Assembly: GCA_031425695.1 (NCBI GenBank)
Contig: JANPJV010000077.1
Coordinates: 1-19,918, forward strand
Source: JANPJV01 sp031425695
GTDB lineage: Bacteria; Pseudomonadota; Gammaproteobacteria; Xanthomonadales; SZUA-5
DNA: 19,918 nt
Direction of reading: 5' to 3'
Shown one piece after another: positions 1-7,725 of this stretch. The translations under genes and the position numbers were made by a program. The notes beneath the pieces were generated by a model, which worked only from the letters and a program-made list of their open reading frames with translations, ran no database searches and had not been told where the DNA came from. Within the stretch, counting starts at the first letter, position 1. Every line of letters begins with the position of its first letter.

Positions 1-138
1 CTCAAGCCCGGGGTAGCGCGGTTCTGTGCGCGCATGCAACTCGATTTTCGCATTGATATGGATCGCGCCAGCGGCCGCGTCTTGCTACGTGGCGAGGAAT
101 CGGCTCCGTCGCTACAGCCGGGCGCCTCGCGCTCGTGA
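1..138 (+). CDS. Possible 3' end of an unidentified gene (partial)
   Basis: Frame 1 is open from the first base of the window to a TGA at 136-138, giving 45 residues that contain DFRIDMDRASGRVLL and end GASRS. The 5' end lies outside the window. The mix of hydrophobic and charged residues and a GC-rich third position fit a real C-terminus, but 45 codons without a stop is weak evidence in GC-rich DNA and I recognise no family. It lies about 100 nt upstream of the prolyl oligopeptidase gene on the same strand. It could equally be chance reading through intergenic DNA. Confidence 0.35.
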   Translation, partial: LKPGVARFCARMQLDFRIDMDRASGRVLLRGEESAPSLQPGASRS

Positions 139-238
139 TCCCAACGCGAACTCGCATTTGGCGGGCGCGTAGGACCCAGCCTACTTCAGTCTCGCAGGCG
201 CTATTCTCGGGCGCATCGACTCGTCCAGGACAATCATC

Positions 239-2464
239 ATGCGCGCTACTCCGTGCGTTCTTGCGCTCGCCTTGCTCGGCGGTTGCGCGACACCTCCGCC
301 CGCCACTGACGCACCTTCGGGTGCGAATGCCAGTACCGCTTCCTCGACCGCTACCCAGGGTTTCGAACAGACGGCGCAGGTGGAGGTTACGGTGCTCGAC
401 TATCCACCCGCTGCGCGCGGGGACCAGGTCGATGACTTCCACGGCACGAAGGTCAGTGATCCTTACCGGGCGCTCGAGGAATTGGACGCACCGGAGACAC
501 GCGCCTGGATCGAAGCGCAGAACGCGCTGACGGAACGCTACCTCGCGCAGGTTCCCGAGCGCGCGGCGATCCACGCCAAGATGACCGCGTTGTGGAATTT
601 CGAACGTTTTGGCCTGCCCGTCAAGGAAGGCGGGCGCTACTTCATCACCAAGAACGACGGCTTGCAGAACCAGTCGGTGCTGTACTCGATGCGCTCCCTC
701 GACGACGAGCCAAAACTGCTGCTGGACCCGAACCTGCTGAGTGCGGACGGCACCATGGCCCTGTCGGGCACCAAGGTGTCGCCGGACGGCAAGTACCTGG
801 GCTACGGGGTGTCGTCAGGAGGCTCGGATTGGCAGGAATGGCGCGTGCGCCAGATCGACAATGCGACCGATGCCAGTGATGTGATCTCGTGGGTCAAGTT
901 CTCCAACATTTCCTGGGCGCAGGACAGCAGTGGCTTTTATTACAGCCGCTACGACGAGCCGACCGGCGAGAACAAGCTCAAGGCCGTCAACGAGAACCAG
1001 AAGGTGTACTTCCATCGGATCGGCGAAGCGCAATCGAAGGATGTGCTCGTCTACGAGCGTCGCGACCATCCCAAGTGGGGCTTTGACGCTGATGTCAGCG
1101 AGGACGGCCGCTACCTGCTGCTGACCATCAGCGAGGGTACCGACGAACGCAATCGCTTCTTCTATCGTGATCTCACCAATCCGAACGGCAAGACCGTCGA
1201 GCTCATCGACAAGCTGGAGGCGACCTTTGCCTACATCGGCAATGATGGCCCGGTGTTCTGGTTCCGAACCGATCTCGACGCACCGCGCTACCGCATTGTC
1301 GCCATCGACACGCGCAAGCCGGCGCGTGGCAACTGGAAGGAACTGGTCGCGCAGATCGATGCCACCGCGGTCGATGCGACAGTGGTCAACCAGCAGTTCC
1401 TGGTGCAGTACCTGCGGGATGCGCGCAGTGAAGTCCGCCGGCATGCGCTCGACGGCAAGCTCGTCGATACCGTCGAGATGCCCGGCCTCGGCACCGTCGC
1501 CGGGTTCAGCGGCAAGGCGCATGACACCGAGACCTTCTACAGCTTCACCAGCTACACAGTACCGACCGATATCTATCGGTACGACCTGGCCACCGGCAAA
1601 TCGACCCTGGTGCGCCACCCGAAAGTTGCTTTCGACAACAGTCGCTACGAGACGCGCCAGGTTTTCTATACCAGTCGTGACGGCACCCGCATCCCGATGT
1701 TCATCACTGCGCGCAAGGGAATGGTGCAGGATGGGAAGCAGCCGACGCTGCTGTACGGCTATGGCGGCTTCAACATCGCGATGACCCCGAGCTTCGCCGT
1801 GCCGGTCACCACCTGGCTCGAGCTTGGCGGCATCTACGCGGTGGCCAACCTGCGTGGTGGCGGCGAGTACGGTGAAACTTGGCACAGCGCCGGCACGCGC
1901 CTGACCAAGCAGAACGTGTTCGACGACTTCATCGGCGCCGCGGAATATCTGATCGCAGAGAAGTACACCAGCCCTGAGCACCTTGGAATTCACGGGCGTT
2001 CGAACGGCGGCCTGCTCGCCGCGGCCGCGATGCTGCAGCGTCCTGATCTCTTCGCTGCCGCCGTACCGGGCGTGGGCGTGCTCGACATGCTGCGCTTCAA
2101 CCAGTTCACCATCGGCTGGGCCTGGGAGTCGGACTACGGCTCGCCGAAAGATGCCGACGAATTCAAGGCCCTGTACGCGTACTCGCCGCTCCACAACATC
2201 AAGCCTGGCGTCAGCTATCCGGCGACGCTGGTGACCACCGGCGATCACGATGACCGCGTGTTTCCGGCGCACAGCTTCAAGTTCGTGGCTGCACTGCAAC
2301 ACGCCGCTGCCGGTCCAGGCCCGTACCTGACCCGCATCGAAACGCGCGCCGGGCATGGCGCTGGCAAGCCCACGTCGATGCAGATCGACGAGTGGGCCGA
2401 CGTGCTGAGCTTCCTGTCGCGCGAGCTCGGCATGCAGCATGGCCCGGCCACCAGCGGGAACTGA
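239..2464 (+). CDS. Prolyl oligopeptidase (family S9A), predicted lipoprotein
   Basis: Serine peptidase that cuts after proline in short peptides. The 741-residue product begins with a lipoprotein signal peptide: MRA, a hydrophobic stretch and the lipobox LLGGC, with Cys16 as the expected lipidated residue. The mature enzyme should therefore be anchored at the cell envelope rather than cytosolic. The N-terminal family signature DPYRALEELD is followed by the beta-propeller region and then the alpha/beta hydrolase domain. The catalytic triad is visible as Ser588 (GRSNGG), Asp671 (GDHDDRV) and His706 (AGHGAGKP), with the oxyanion-side motif YGYGGFN upstream. Length matches the family (about 710) plus signal and linker. 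ATG 239 is supported by AGGA at 227-230 (8-nt spacer) and by the signal peptide. The next gene starts 6 nt after the stop, so the two are probably co-transcribed. I found no convincing sigma-70 promoter in 139-238. Confidence 0.95.
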   Translation: MRATPCVLALALLGGCATPPPATDAPSGANASTASSTATQGFEQTAQVEVTVLDYPPAARGDQVDDFHGTKVSDPYRALEELDAPETRAWIEAQNALTERYLAQVPERAAIHAKMTALWNFERFGLPVKEGGRYFITKNDGLQNQSVLYSMRSLDDEPKLLLDPNLLSADGTMALSGTKVSPDGKYLGYGVSSGGSDWQEWRVRQIDNATDASDVISWVKFSNISWAQDSSGFYYSRYDEPTGENKLKAVNENQKVYFHRIGEAQSKDVLVYERRDHPKWGFDADVSEDGRYLLLTISEGTDERNRFFYRDLTNPNGKTVELIDKLEATFAYIGNDGPVFWFRTDLDAPRYRIVAIDTRKPARGNWKELVAQIDATAVDATVVNQQFLVQYLRDARSEVRRHALDGKLVDTVEMPGLGTVAGFSGKAHDTETFYSFTSYTVPTDIYRYDLATGKSTLVRHPKVAFDNSRYETRQVFYTSRDGTRIPMFITARKGMVQDGKQPTLLYGYGGFNIAMTPSFAVPVTTWLELGGIYAVANLRGGGEYGETWHSAGTRLTKQNVFDDFIGAAEYLIAEKYTSPEHLGIHGRSNGGLLAAAAMLQRPDLFAAAVPGVGVLDMLRFNQFTIGWAWESDYGSPKDADEFKALYAYSPLHNIKPGVSYPATLVTTGDHDDRVFPAHSFKFVAALQHAAAGPGPYLTRIETRAGHGAGKPTSMQIDEWADVLSFLSRELGMQHGPATSGN

Positions 2465-2470
2465 TGCACG

Positions 2471-4855
2471 ATGCGACAGCGCCTGCGCCGCTGGCTGAAA
2501 ATCCTGTCGGTGGTGCTGGTCGCCGTGCTGGCCAGCGTGGCGCTGGGCGCGTGGCTGGCATTGCGCGCGAGCCTGCCGATGCTGGATGGCAAGCTCGCGC
2601 TTGCGGGGCTGGCGGGCCCGGCCAGCATCGAGCGTGATGCACTCGGCACGGTGGTGGTTCGGGCCGGCAACCGCGCCGACGTGGCTTTTGCCCTCGGGTT
2701 CGCCCACGGCCAGGAACGCTTCTTCGAAATGGACCTGCTGCGGCGGCGGGCGGCGGGCGAGCTCGCCGCGCTGTTTGGGCCGCTCGCACTCACTGTCGAT
2801 CGCGCCGCGCGCGTGCATCGCTTCCGCCATCGGGTGCACGGCTATCTGGCCAACCTGCCGGCGCCGCATCGCGAGCTCGTACGGCGCTACGTGGACGGCG
2901 TCAATGCAGGTTTGGGGCGGCTGTCAGCGCGTCCATTCCCGTATCTGATCCTTGGCCGGCCGCCACTGCCCTGGACCGAGGAGGATTCGCTGCTGGCGGC
3001 GATCGCCATGTTCTTCGACCTGCAGGGTGGCAGCAATGAGCGCGAGCTCAAGCTCGAGCGCATGCGCGCGGTGTTGCCGGCCGGCGTGTTCGCGTACCTG
3101 ATGGCACCCGGCACATCCTGGGATGCACCGTTGACTGGCGGGCCGTTGCCGGAGCCGCCGCTGCCGCCACCGGAAGAGATCGATCTGCGGACGGTGGAGA
3201 TCGCCGACCCGCCGGCCGATCTGCCACCGAGCAGCGAAGGCATCGGCAGCAACAATTTCGCCGTCGCGGGCAGCCACAGCCTGCATGGCGGGGCGATCGT
3301 CGCCAACGACATGCACCTTGGCCTGCGCGTACCCAATATCTGGTTCCGAGCTCAACTGCGCTTTCCCGATGCGCGCGATCCGACGCAGGAGCGCGTTGTC
3401 ACCGGCGTCACCCTGCCAGGCACGCCGTTCATGATCGTCGGCAGTAACGGGCACGTCGCCTGGGGCTTCACCAACAGCTACGGCGACTGGATGGATTTCA
3501 TCGAGCTGCGGATGGACGCCAGCTCGAGCGAGCGCTATCGCACGCCCTCCGGCTGGAAGAACCTCACCGTCAGCACCGAGGAGATCGAGGTGCGCGGCGG
3601 GGCCACCGAAAAATTCGAGGTGCGCGAAAGTGAGTTCGGTCCGGTCACCGCGCATTCGCATGCGGGCCTGCCATTGGCACTGATATGGACGGCGCACCAT
3701 GGGACTGCGGTCAATACCGGCCTCGCCGACATGGAGAATGCGGAAACGCTGGAGCAAGCGTTGGATGTCGCCCAGGAAAGCGGAATTCCCGTGCAGAACC
3801 TGCTGGTTGCCGCAAATGACGGACGTATCGCCTGGACGCCGATGGGTCGCATTCCGCGCCGCGCCACCAACTACGACCCGCGCTTCCCTGCCGACTGGTC
3901 AGCGCCCGGAAGTGGCTGGCAAGGCTGGTACGAGGCGAGCGAGGTGCCGACGGTGGTCGCGCCGGATTCGGGACGGCTGTGGACCGCAAATGCGCGGGTG
4001 GTCGGCGGTGAGGCGCTCGCGCGCATTGGCGACGGCGGCTACACCATTGGCGCGCGCGCAGCCCAGATTCGCGACGGCTTGATGGCCCGCGAGCACGTAA
4101 CCGAAACCGATCTCCTGGCGATCCAGCTCGACGATCGAGCGCTGTTCCTGGAGCGTTGGCGCAAGTTGCTGCTCGGCCTGCTGAAGGATCGCACCGAGCC
4201 CGCCCAGCTCGCCTTGCTGGCCGCGCTGACCGACTGGGACGGCACCGCCAATCCCAATTCGCGCTCGTTTCGCCTGGTGCGCGATTTCCGGCTGCGCGTG
4301 CACAAACGCTATCTGCAGCTCTTCGAAGCGCAGCTGCGCGAGCATGATGCGGATTGGCGCTGGCCGTCACTGCCGCAACTCGAGGGCGGACTCTGGCGGG
4401 TGCTGGAAGAGCGCCCGGCGCACCTGTTGCCGAAGAATTTTGCCAGCTGGGATGCGTGGCTGCTCGCCGCTGTAGGTGACAGCAGCAAACGCCTCGACCA
4501 GCTCGGGGTCGCGCCGTCCGCGGCACGCTGGGGGCTGCTCAATACCAGCGCCATCCGCCATCCCCTGAGCCGCGCCCTGCCCGGCTTTTCCTGGCTGCTC
4601 GACATGCCCGCCGAAGAGCTTTCCGGCGATCAATACATGCCACGCGTCCAGGGCGCGACGTTCGGCGCCAGCGAGCGCATGGTGGTCTCACCGGGACGAG
4701 AAGAAGACGGCATCCTGCACATGCCTGGCGGCCAAAGCGGCCACCCGCTCTCCCCGTTCTACGGCGCCGGCCACGACGATTGGGTTCGCGGCAAGCCCAC
4801 GCCGTTCTTGCCGGGGAAGCTGGTGCACCGGGTGGAGCTGGTCCCGGCGGGATGA
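2471..4855 (+). CDS. Penicillin acylase family Ntn hydrolase (S45 type), exported
   Basis: Autoprocessing amidohydrolase family that includes penicillin G acylase and the acyl-homoserine-lactone acylases PvdQ and QuiP; the substrate here cannot be read from sequence. The 794-residue precursor starts with basic residues and a hydrophobic segment (about 9-32), a signal peptide or anchor. The alpha-chain region carries the family pattern around ALGFAHGQERFFEMDLLRRR. The expected self-cleavage site is Gly259/Ser260 in EGIGSNNFAVAG, making Ser260 the N-terminal nucleophile of the beta chain. Further conserved blocks are NDMHLGLRVPNIWF, PGTPFMIVGSNGHVAWGFTN and, near the C-terminus, SGHPLSPFYGAGHDDW. 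ATG 2471 lies 6 nt beyond the peptidase stop with only a weak GGGA upstream, so translational coupling is likely. The serine nucleophile and intact blocks suggest an active enzyme. Confidence 0.93.
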   Translation: MRQRLRRWLKILSVVLVAVLASVALGAWLALRASLPMLDGKLALAGLAGPASIERDALGTVVVRAGNRADVAFALGFAHGQERFFEMDLLRRRAAGELAALFGPLALTVDRAARVHRFRHRVHGYLANLPAPHRELVRRYVDGVNAGLGRLSARPFPYLILGRPPLPWTEEDSLLAAIAMFFDLQGGSNERELKLERMRAVLPAGVFAYLMAPGTSWDAPLTGGPLPEPPLPPPEEIDLRTVEIADPPADLPPSSEGIGSNNFAVAGSHSLHGGAIVANDMHLGLRVPNIWFRAQLRFPDARDPTQERVVTGVTLPGTPFMIVGSNGHVAWGFTNSYGDWMDFIELRMDASSSERYRTPSGWKNLTVSTEEIEVRGGATEKFEVRESEFGPVTAHSHAGLPLALIWTAHHGTAVNTGLADMENAETLEQALDVAQESGIPVQNLLVAANDGRIAWTPMGRIPRRATNYDPRFPADWSAPGSGWQGWYEASEVPTVVAPDSGRLWTANARVVGGEALARIGDGGYTIGARAAQIRDGLMAREHVTETDLLAIQLDDRALFLERWRKLLLGLLKDRTEPAQLALLAALTDWDGTANPNSRSFRLVRDFRLRVHKRYLQLFEAQLREHDADWRWPSLPQLEGGLWRVLEERPAHLLPKNFASWDAWLLAAVGDSSKRLDQLGVAPSAARWGLLNTSAIRHPLSRALPGFSWLLDMPAEELSGDQYMPRVQGATFGASERMVVSPGREEDGILHMPGGQSGHPLSPFYGAGHDDWVRGKPTPFLPGKLVHRVELVPAG

Positions 4856-4866
4856 GGCGTACTGTC

Positions 4867-4890
4867 GTGGGAGCGACCTGTGGTCGCGCG
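4867..4890 (+). repeat. REP-like short palindrome with GTGG head
   Basis: GTGG at 4867-4870 is followed at once by an imperfect palindrome: GCGACC (4873-4878), loop TGT, GGTCGC (4882-4887). A GTGG/GTAG head next to a small hairpin is the known layout of bacterial REP elements linked to RAYT transposases. No RAYT gene is present in this window. It lies 12 nt after the acylase stop and 10 nt before the larger inverted repeat. Confidence 0.5.
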
Positions 4891-4900
4891 ATTCGCTCTG

Positions 4901-5024
4901 GTAGGTCATGTTGCGCCCGGCCGGGCGCTACTTGACGGTTTTGAGGCCTCGCAAGCCCCGTCAAGTAGCGCCCGAACCCTGGGCTCGAAGGGATTCATCC
5001 ATTCGCGGGCGCAACATGACCTAC
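4901..5024. repeat. Nested inverted repeat element, copy A
   Basis: Outer arms of 19 bp match perfectly: GTAGGTCATGTTGCGCCCG at 4901-4919 and its reverse complement at 5006-5024. Inner arms of 17 bp also match perfectly: 4922-4938, containing GGGCGCTACTTGACGG, and 4958-4974. The central loop (4939-4957) starts TTTTGAGGCCTC. A 31-nt insert (4975-5005) separates inner and outer arms on the right side only; on the left there are 2 nt. The conserved blocks GGTCATGTTG and CTACTTGACGG recur in copy B near 17.5 kb. No coding capacity. Confidence 0.9.
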
Positions 5025-5026
5025 GG

Positions 5027-5108
5027 GAGGCCTCGCAAGCCCCATCAAGTAGCGCCGGAACCCTGGGCTCGCAGTGATTCATCCGTTCGCGGGCGCAACA
5101 TAACCTGC
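5027..5108. repeat. Direct repeat: half copy of the nested inverted repeat
   Basis: These 82 nt repeat 4943-5024 (loop plus right arms of copy A) with 75 of 82 positions identical and no gaps. The copy lacks a left arm. Several changes fall in the stem blocks (GTCAAG to ATCAAG, CATGACC to CATAACC), as expected of an ageing tandem duplication. Together with copy A and the REP-like hairpin it fills most of the 328-nt gene-free stretch 4856-5183. The remaining 75 nt before the kinase hold only a small palindrome (TGCAGC, loop GGC, GCTGCA at 5132-5146) and the kinase ribosome binding site. Confidence 0.9.
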
Positions 5109-5183
5109 GCACGGCCGAGGCATCGGTGATCTGCAGCGGCGCTGCATTACGTATGTCCCAGATTGCCCAAAGGAATTCACGCG

Positions 5184-7580
5184 ATGGACCCGCAGATCTG
5201 GCAGCGCATACGCGACATCTTCGAACGGGCGGTCGAGCTGCCTGCTGAGGCGCGTCCGGCGTTTCTGGATGACGCCTGTGCCGGGGATTCGCTGTTGCGC
5301 AAGGAAGTCGATGCTTTGCTGGCGGCTGATGCCTCGGCATGCACCGACACTGGCGCGGTAGTGGCCGCGGCGCCGGAACTCCTGGAGGCGCTGGTCAGCG
5401 GCGAGCGCGAGCGGGAACGCGATCAATGGGCGGGTCAGCGACTTGGACCCTGGCGCCTGTTGCGCGAGATCGGTAGGGGCGGCATGGGTGCGGTGTATCT
5501 CGCCCAGCGTGCCGATGGCGAGTACCAGCAACAGGCCGCGGTCAAGCTCATGCGGCCGAGCTGGGACAGCGACCTGCTCCTGCAGCGCTTTCGCGCAGAG
5601 CGCCAGATCCTGGCTTCGCTGAATCACCCCAATATCGCGCGCCTGCTCGATGGTGGCGTGGCGGCCGACGGCAAGCCGTATCTGGTACTGGAATACGTCG
5701 TCGGCAGCAACATCGACAGCTATTGCGACCAGGAACAGCTTTCCCTGCCGCAGCGCTTGCAACTCTTCCTGGCGGTATGCGATGCGGTCGCGCACGCGCA
5801 TCGGTCATTGATCGTGCACCGGGACCTGAAGCCCTCCAACATCCTGGTGAACAGCGAAGGGCTGGTCAAGCTGCTCGACTTCGGCATTGCCAAGCTGATT
5901 GAGGCCGATGGCAACCAGACTGCCTCCAGCATGCGCGTCTTCACGCCCGAATACGCCGCGCCCGAACAACTGCGCGGTGCGGCCGTCACCACCGGCGTCG
6001 ACGTCTATGCGCTCGGGTTGTTGCTGTACCAATTACTGACCGGGCGTCGACCATACGGCTCGACGGACTCCACGCCGGCGGCCTACGAACAGGCAATTTT
6101 GACGCAGGAACCGCTGCGGCCCTCGCGCGCTGCTGCCCTGGTCGACGCCGATTACAGTCGGCTGGCGCAGGCCCGCAAGCTTGATCCGGCCCGCTTGAGT
6201 GCGCACCTGCGCGGCGATCTCGATGCCATCGTGCTGCGGGCGCTGCGCAAGGAGCCAGCGCAACGCTATGCATCGGTCGAAGCGTTGGCGGCCGACGTCC
6301 GGGCTTATCTGTCGCGCCAACCGGTCGCCGCTCGGCGCGGCAATCGTCGCTACCGCGCCTTGCGTTTCCTGCAGCGGCATGCGCTCACTACGGCGTTGGC
6401 CGCGTCGGTGCTGCTGGCGCTGGCAGGTGGACTGGCGACGTCGCTATGGCAGGCCAATGAGGCGCGCCAGCAACGTGACCTGGCCAGCGCGCAGGCACGC
6501 CGGGCCGAGCAACTGTCGAGCTTCATGGTTGGCGTATTCAGCCACGCCGACCCGCAACGACGCGAGGGTGCGGAGGTCAGCGCCAAGGCCCTCCTCGACG
6601 CCGCGGTGGTGCGCATCAAGGGCGAGCTCAGCGGCGAACCGCTCACCCGGCTGGCACTGATGCGCTCGATGGCGCAGTCATACATGGGCCTCGGACTGCC
6701 CAAGGACGCGCTGGCGCTAAGTCAGGAGATCGTGGCCCAGGGTCGCCGCCTCGGCAGTTACCCTGAGTGGGGCCTCGACCTGACCCTGCTCGGCGTCAAT
6801 CTCAACGACACCAGCCAGCCGCTGGCCGCCGAGCCGATCGCGCTCGAGGCGCTGACCTGGACAGAGGCGCAGCCGCAACCCGACCGCAAGCTGATTGCCC
6901 GCATCCTGAACCTGCATGCAGCCACGTACCTGCAGATACCGGGCGCCGAGGCACGCACCGACGCTGCTTACGCGCGCCTGCTGGGCATGCTCGAAGCTGA
7001 CCCCAGCCTGGATCCAGCGCGTCTGGAGGACGTACGCTTGATGGTCAGTCGGCGACTTGCAACCAAGGGCGATTACCCGGCCGCCGAAAAACTACTCGTC
7101 GCGGCGATCACTGACATTCGGCAGTCGAACCCGTCTCGCGATCTCGACCTGGCCGAGGCACTCGATGCGCTCAGCGGTCTTTACAAGAAGTCGGGCCGCA
7201 ACGTCGAACGAGTCGCCGCCAATCGCGAGTCCTTGTCGCTCGTTCTGCCCGTGCTCGGCCCGGAGCACTGGAGCGTCGGCATCGTGCAACACAATCTGGC
7301 GAGCGCGCTGGAGTCGATCGGGCAGGATCCAGAAGCGCTCGTGCACAGCGAAGAGGCAGTGCGCATCGGCATCGCGACCGTTGGCGCCGAGCATGATTTC
7401 ACCACGGCGGCCCGGGTGATGCGCGCGCGCTTGCGCTGCAAACTACAAGGCGGCGCGGGTGCCGACGCGAGCGAGCAGGCAGCCCTCGTGACCATGGCAA
7501 CGAAATTCCCGCGCTACGAAAAATCCTTGGGCGAAGTGCGTGCTCTGTGTGGGCTACCAGCGCTCGGCGAGGTCAAGTAG
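5184..7580 (+). CDS. Transmembrane Ser/Thr protein kinase with TPR-like C-terminal half
   Basis: Hanks-type kinase, 798 residues. An N-terminal segment (about 1-75) typical of these bacterial kinases (ERAVELPAEARPAFLDDAC) precedes the kinase domain (about 88-375). That domain has the P-loop GRGGMGAVY (97-105), ATP-binding Lys121 (AVKLM), catalytic Asp214 (HRDLKPSN), metal-binding Asp232 (DFG) and the activation-segment end TPEYAAPEQ, so it should be active. One membrane helix (about 400-422) follows. The rest (about 423-798) is alpha-helical with TPR-like pairs such as HNLASALESIGQDPEALVHSEEAV and should lie in the periplasm. ATG 5184 has AAAGGA at 5169-5174 with a 9-nt spacer; an in-frame TTG at 5163 is less likely. 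Related kinases are often encoded beside an ECF sigma factor; none is adjacent here. A terminator follows. The signal sensed and the substrate are unknown. Confidence 0.93.
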   Translation: MDPQIWQRIRDIFERAVELPAEARPAFLDDACAGDSLLRKEVDALLAADASACTDTGAVVAAAPELLEALVSGERERERDQWAGQRLGPWRLLREIGRGGMGAVYLAQRADGEYQQQAAVKLMRPSWDSDLLLQRFRAERQILASLNHPNIARLLDGGVAADGKPYLVLEYVVGSNIDSYCDQEQLSLPQRLQLFLAVCDAVAHAHRSLIVHRDLKPSNILVNSEGLVKLLDFGIAKLIEADGNQTASSMRVFTPEYAAPEQLRGAAVTTGVDVYALGLLLYQLLTGRRPYGSTDSTPAAYEQAILTQEPLRPSRAAALVDADYSRLAQARKLDPARLSAHLRGDLDAIVLRALRKEPAQRYASVEALAADVRAYLSRQPVAARRGNRRYRALRFLQRHALTTALAASVLLALAGGLATSLWQANEARQQRDLASAQARRAEQLSSFMVGVFSHADPQRREGAEVSAKALLDAAVVRIKGELSGEPLTRLALMRSMAQSYMGLGLPKDALALSQEIVAQGRRLGSYPEWGLDLTLLGVNLNDTSQPLAAEPIALEALTWTEAQPQPDRKLIARILNLHAATYLQIPGAEARTDAAYARLLGMLEADPSLDPARLEDVRLMVSRRLATKGDYPAAEKLLVAAITDIRQSNPSRDLDLAEALDALSGLYKKSGRNVERVAANRESLSLVLPVLGPEHWSVGIVQHNLASALESIGQDPEALVHSEEAVRIGIATVGAEHDFTTAARVMRARLRCKLQGGAGADASEQAALVTMATKFPRYEKSLGEVRALCGLPALGEVK

Positions 7581-7653
7581 TCCGGGTAAGCCGCAGGCGC
7601 AACCGGGAGCAGTTCGCGAGACATTCCCGGGTGCGCTCCGCTTACCCGGGCTA
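7578..7653. repeat. Imperfect inverted repeat (CCGGGTAAGC type) at the kinase stop
   Basis: The left arm 7578-7608 (TAGTCCGGGTAAGC...CCGGGA) pairs with the right arm 7625-7653 (TCCCGGGTGCGC...CTTACCCGGGCTA), with a few mismatches and a 16-nt loop. The left arm includes the kinase stop codon TAG. It lies in the convergent gap between the kinase and rnhB, where it could protect or end transcripts. The CCCGGGTAAGC theme suggests a dispersed repeat, but only this one copy is in the window. Confidence 0.75.
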
Positions 7654-7666
7654 GGAAGTGCGGCTC

Positions 7667-7689
7667 GCGGGGACCCGAACCCCGCTTTT
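7667..7689 (+). terminator. Rho-independent terminator after the kinase gene
   Basis: GCGGGG (7667-7672), 7-nt loop ACCCGAA, CCCCGC (7680-7685), then TTTT (7686-7689). It is oriented for plus-strand transcription, 86 nt after the kinase stop. Read from the minus strand the hairpin is not followed by a U-run, so it should not serve rnhB in the same way. Confidence 0.6.
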
Positions 7690-7716
7690 CCGACACCGAC
7701 AGCCGACACCGACACC
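7690..7716. repeat. 13-bp tandem repeat downstream of rnhB
   Basis: Two consecutive units, CCGACACCGACAG and CCGACACCGACAC, start right after the terminator T-run and end 9 nt before the rnhB stop. A similar unit occurs upstream of frr at the other end of the envelope operon. Confidence 0.7.
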
Positions 7717-7725
7717 CGCTCTTCC

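Noticed and set aside
139..238. Promoter for the prolyl oligopeptidase gene, including the small palindrome GTAGG-ACCCAG-CCTAC at 169-184
   Set aside because: No -35/-10 pair with acceptable spacing; a 5-bp stem is too short to claim as an operator.
815..2869. 684-codon open frame on the minus strand, antisense to the peptidase and acylase genes
   Set aside because: Spans two real genes and their junction, with no recognisable domains; an effect of high GC.
4901..5108. Integron attC site or CRISPR-like array
   Set aside because: Folded symmetry suggested attC, but no proper GTTRRRY/RYYYAAC core pair at the ends and no cassette or integrase. Only two direct units, adjacent with no spacer, so not CRISPR.
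4880..5340. Small open frames through the repeat region 4856-5183, on both strands
   Set aside because: Their sequences are repeats of themselves because the DNA is an inverted and direct repeat; no ribosome binding sites or known motifs.
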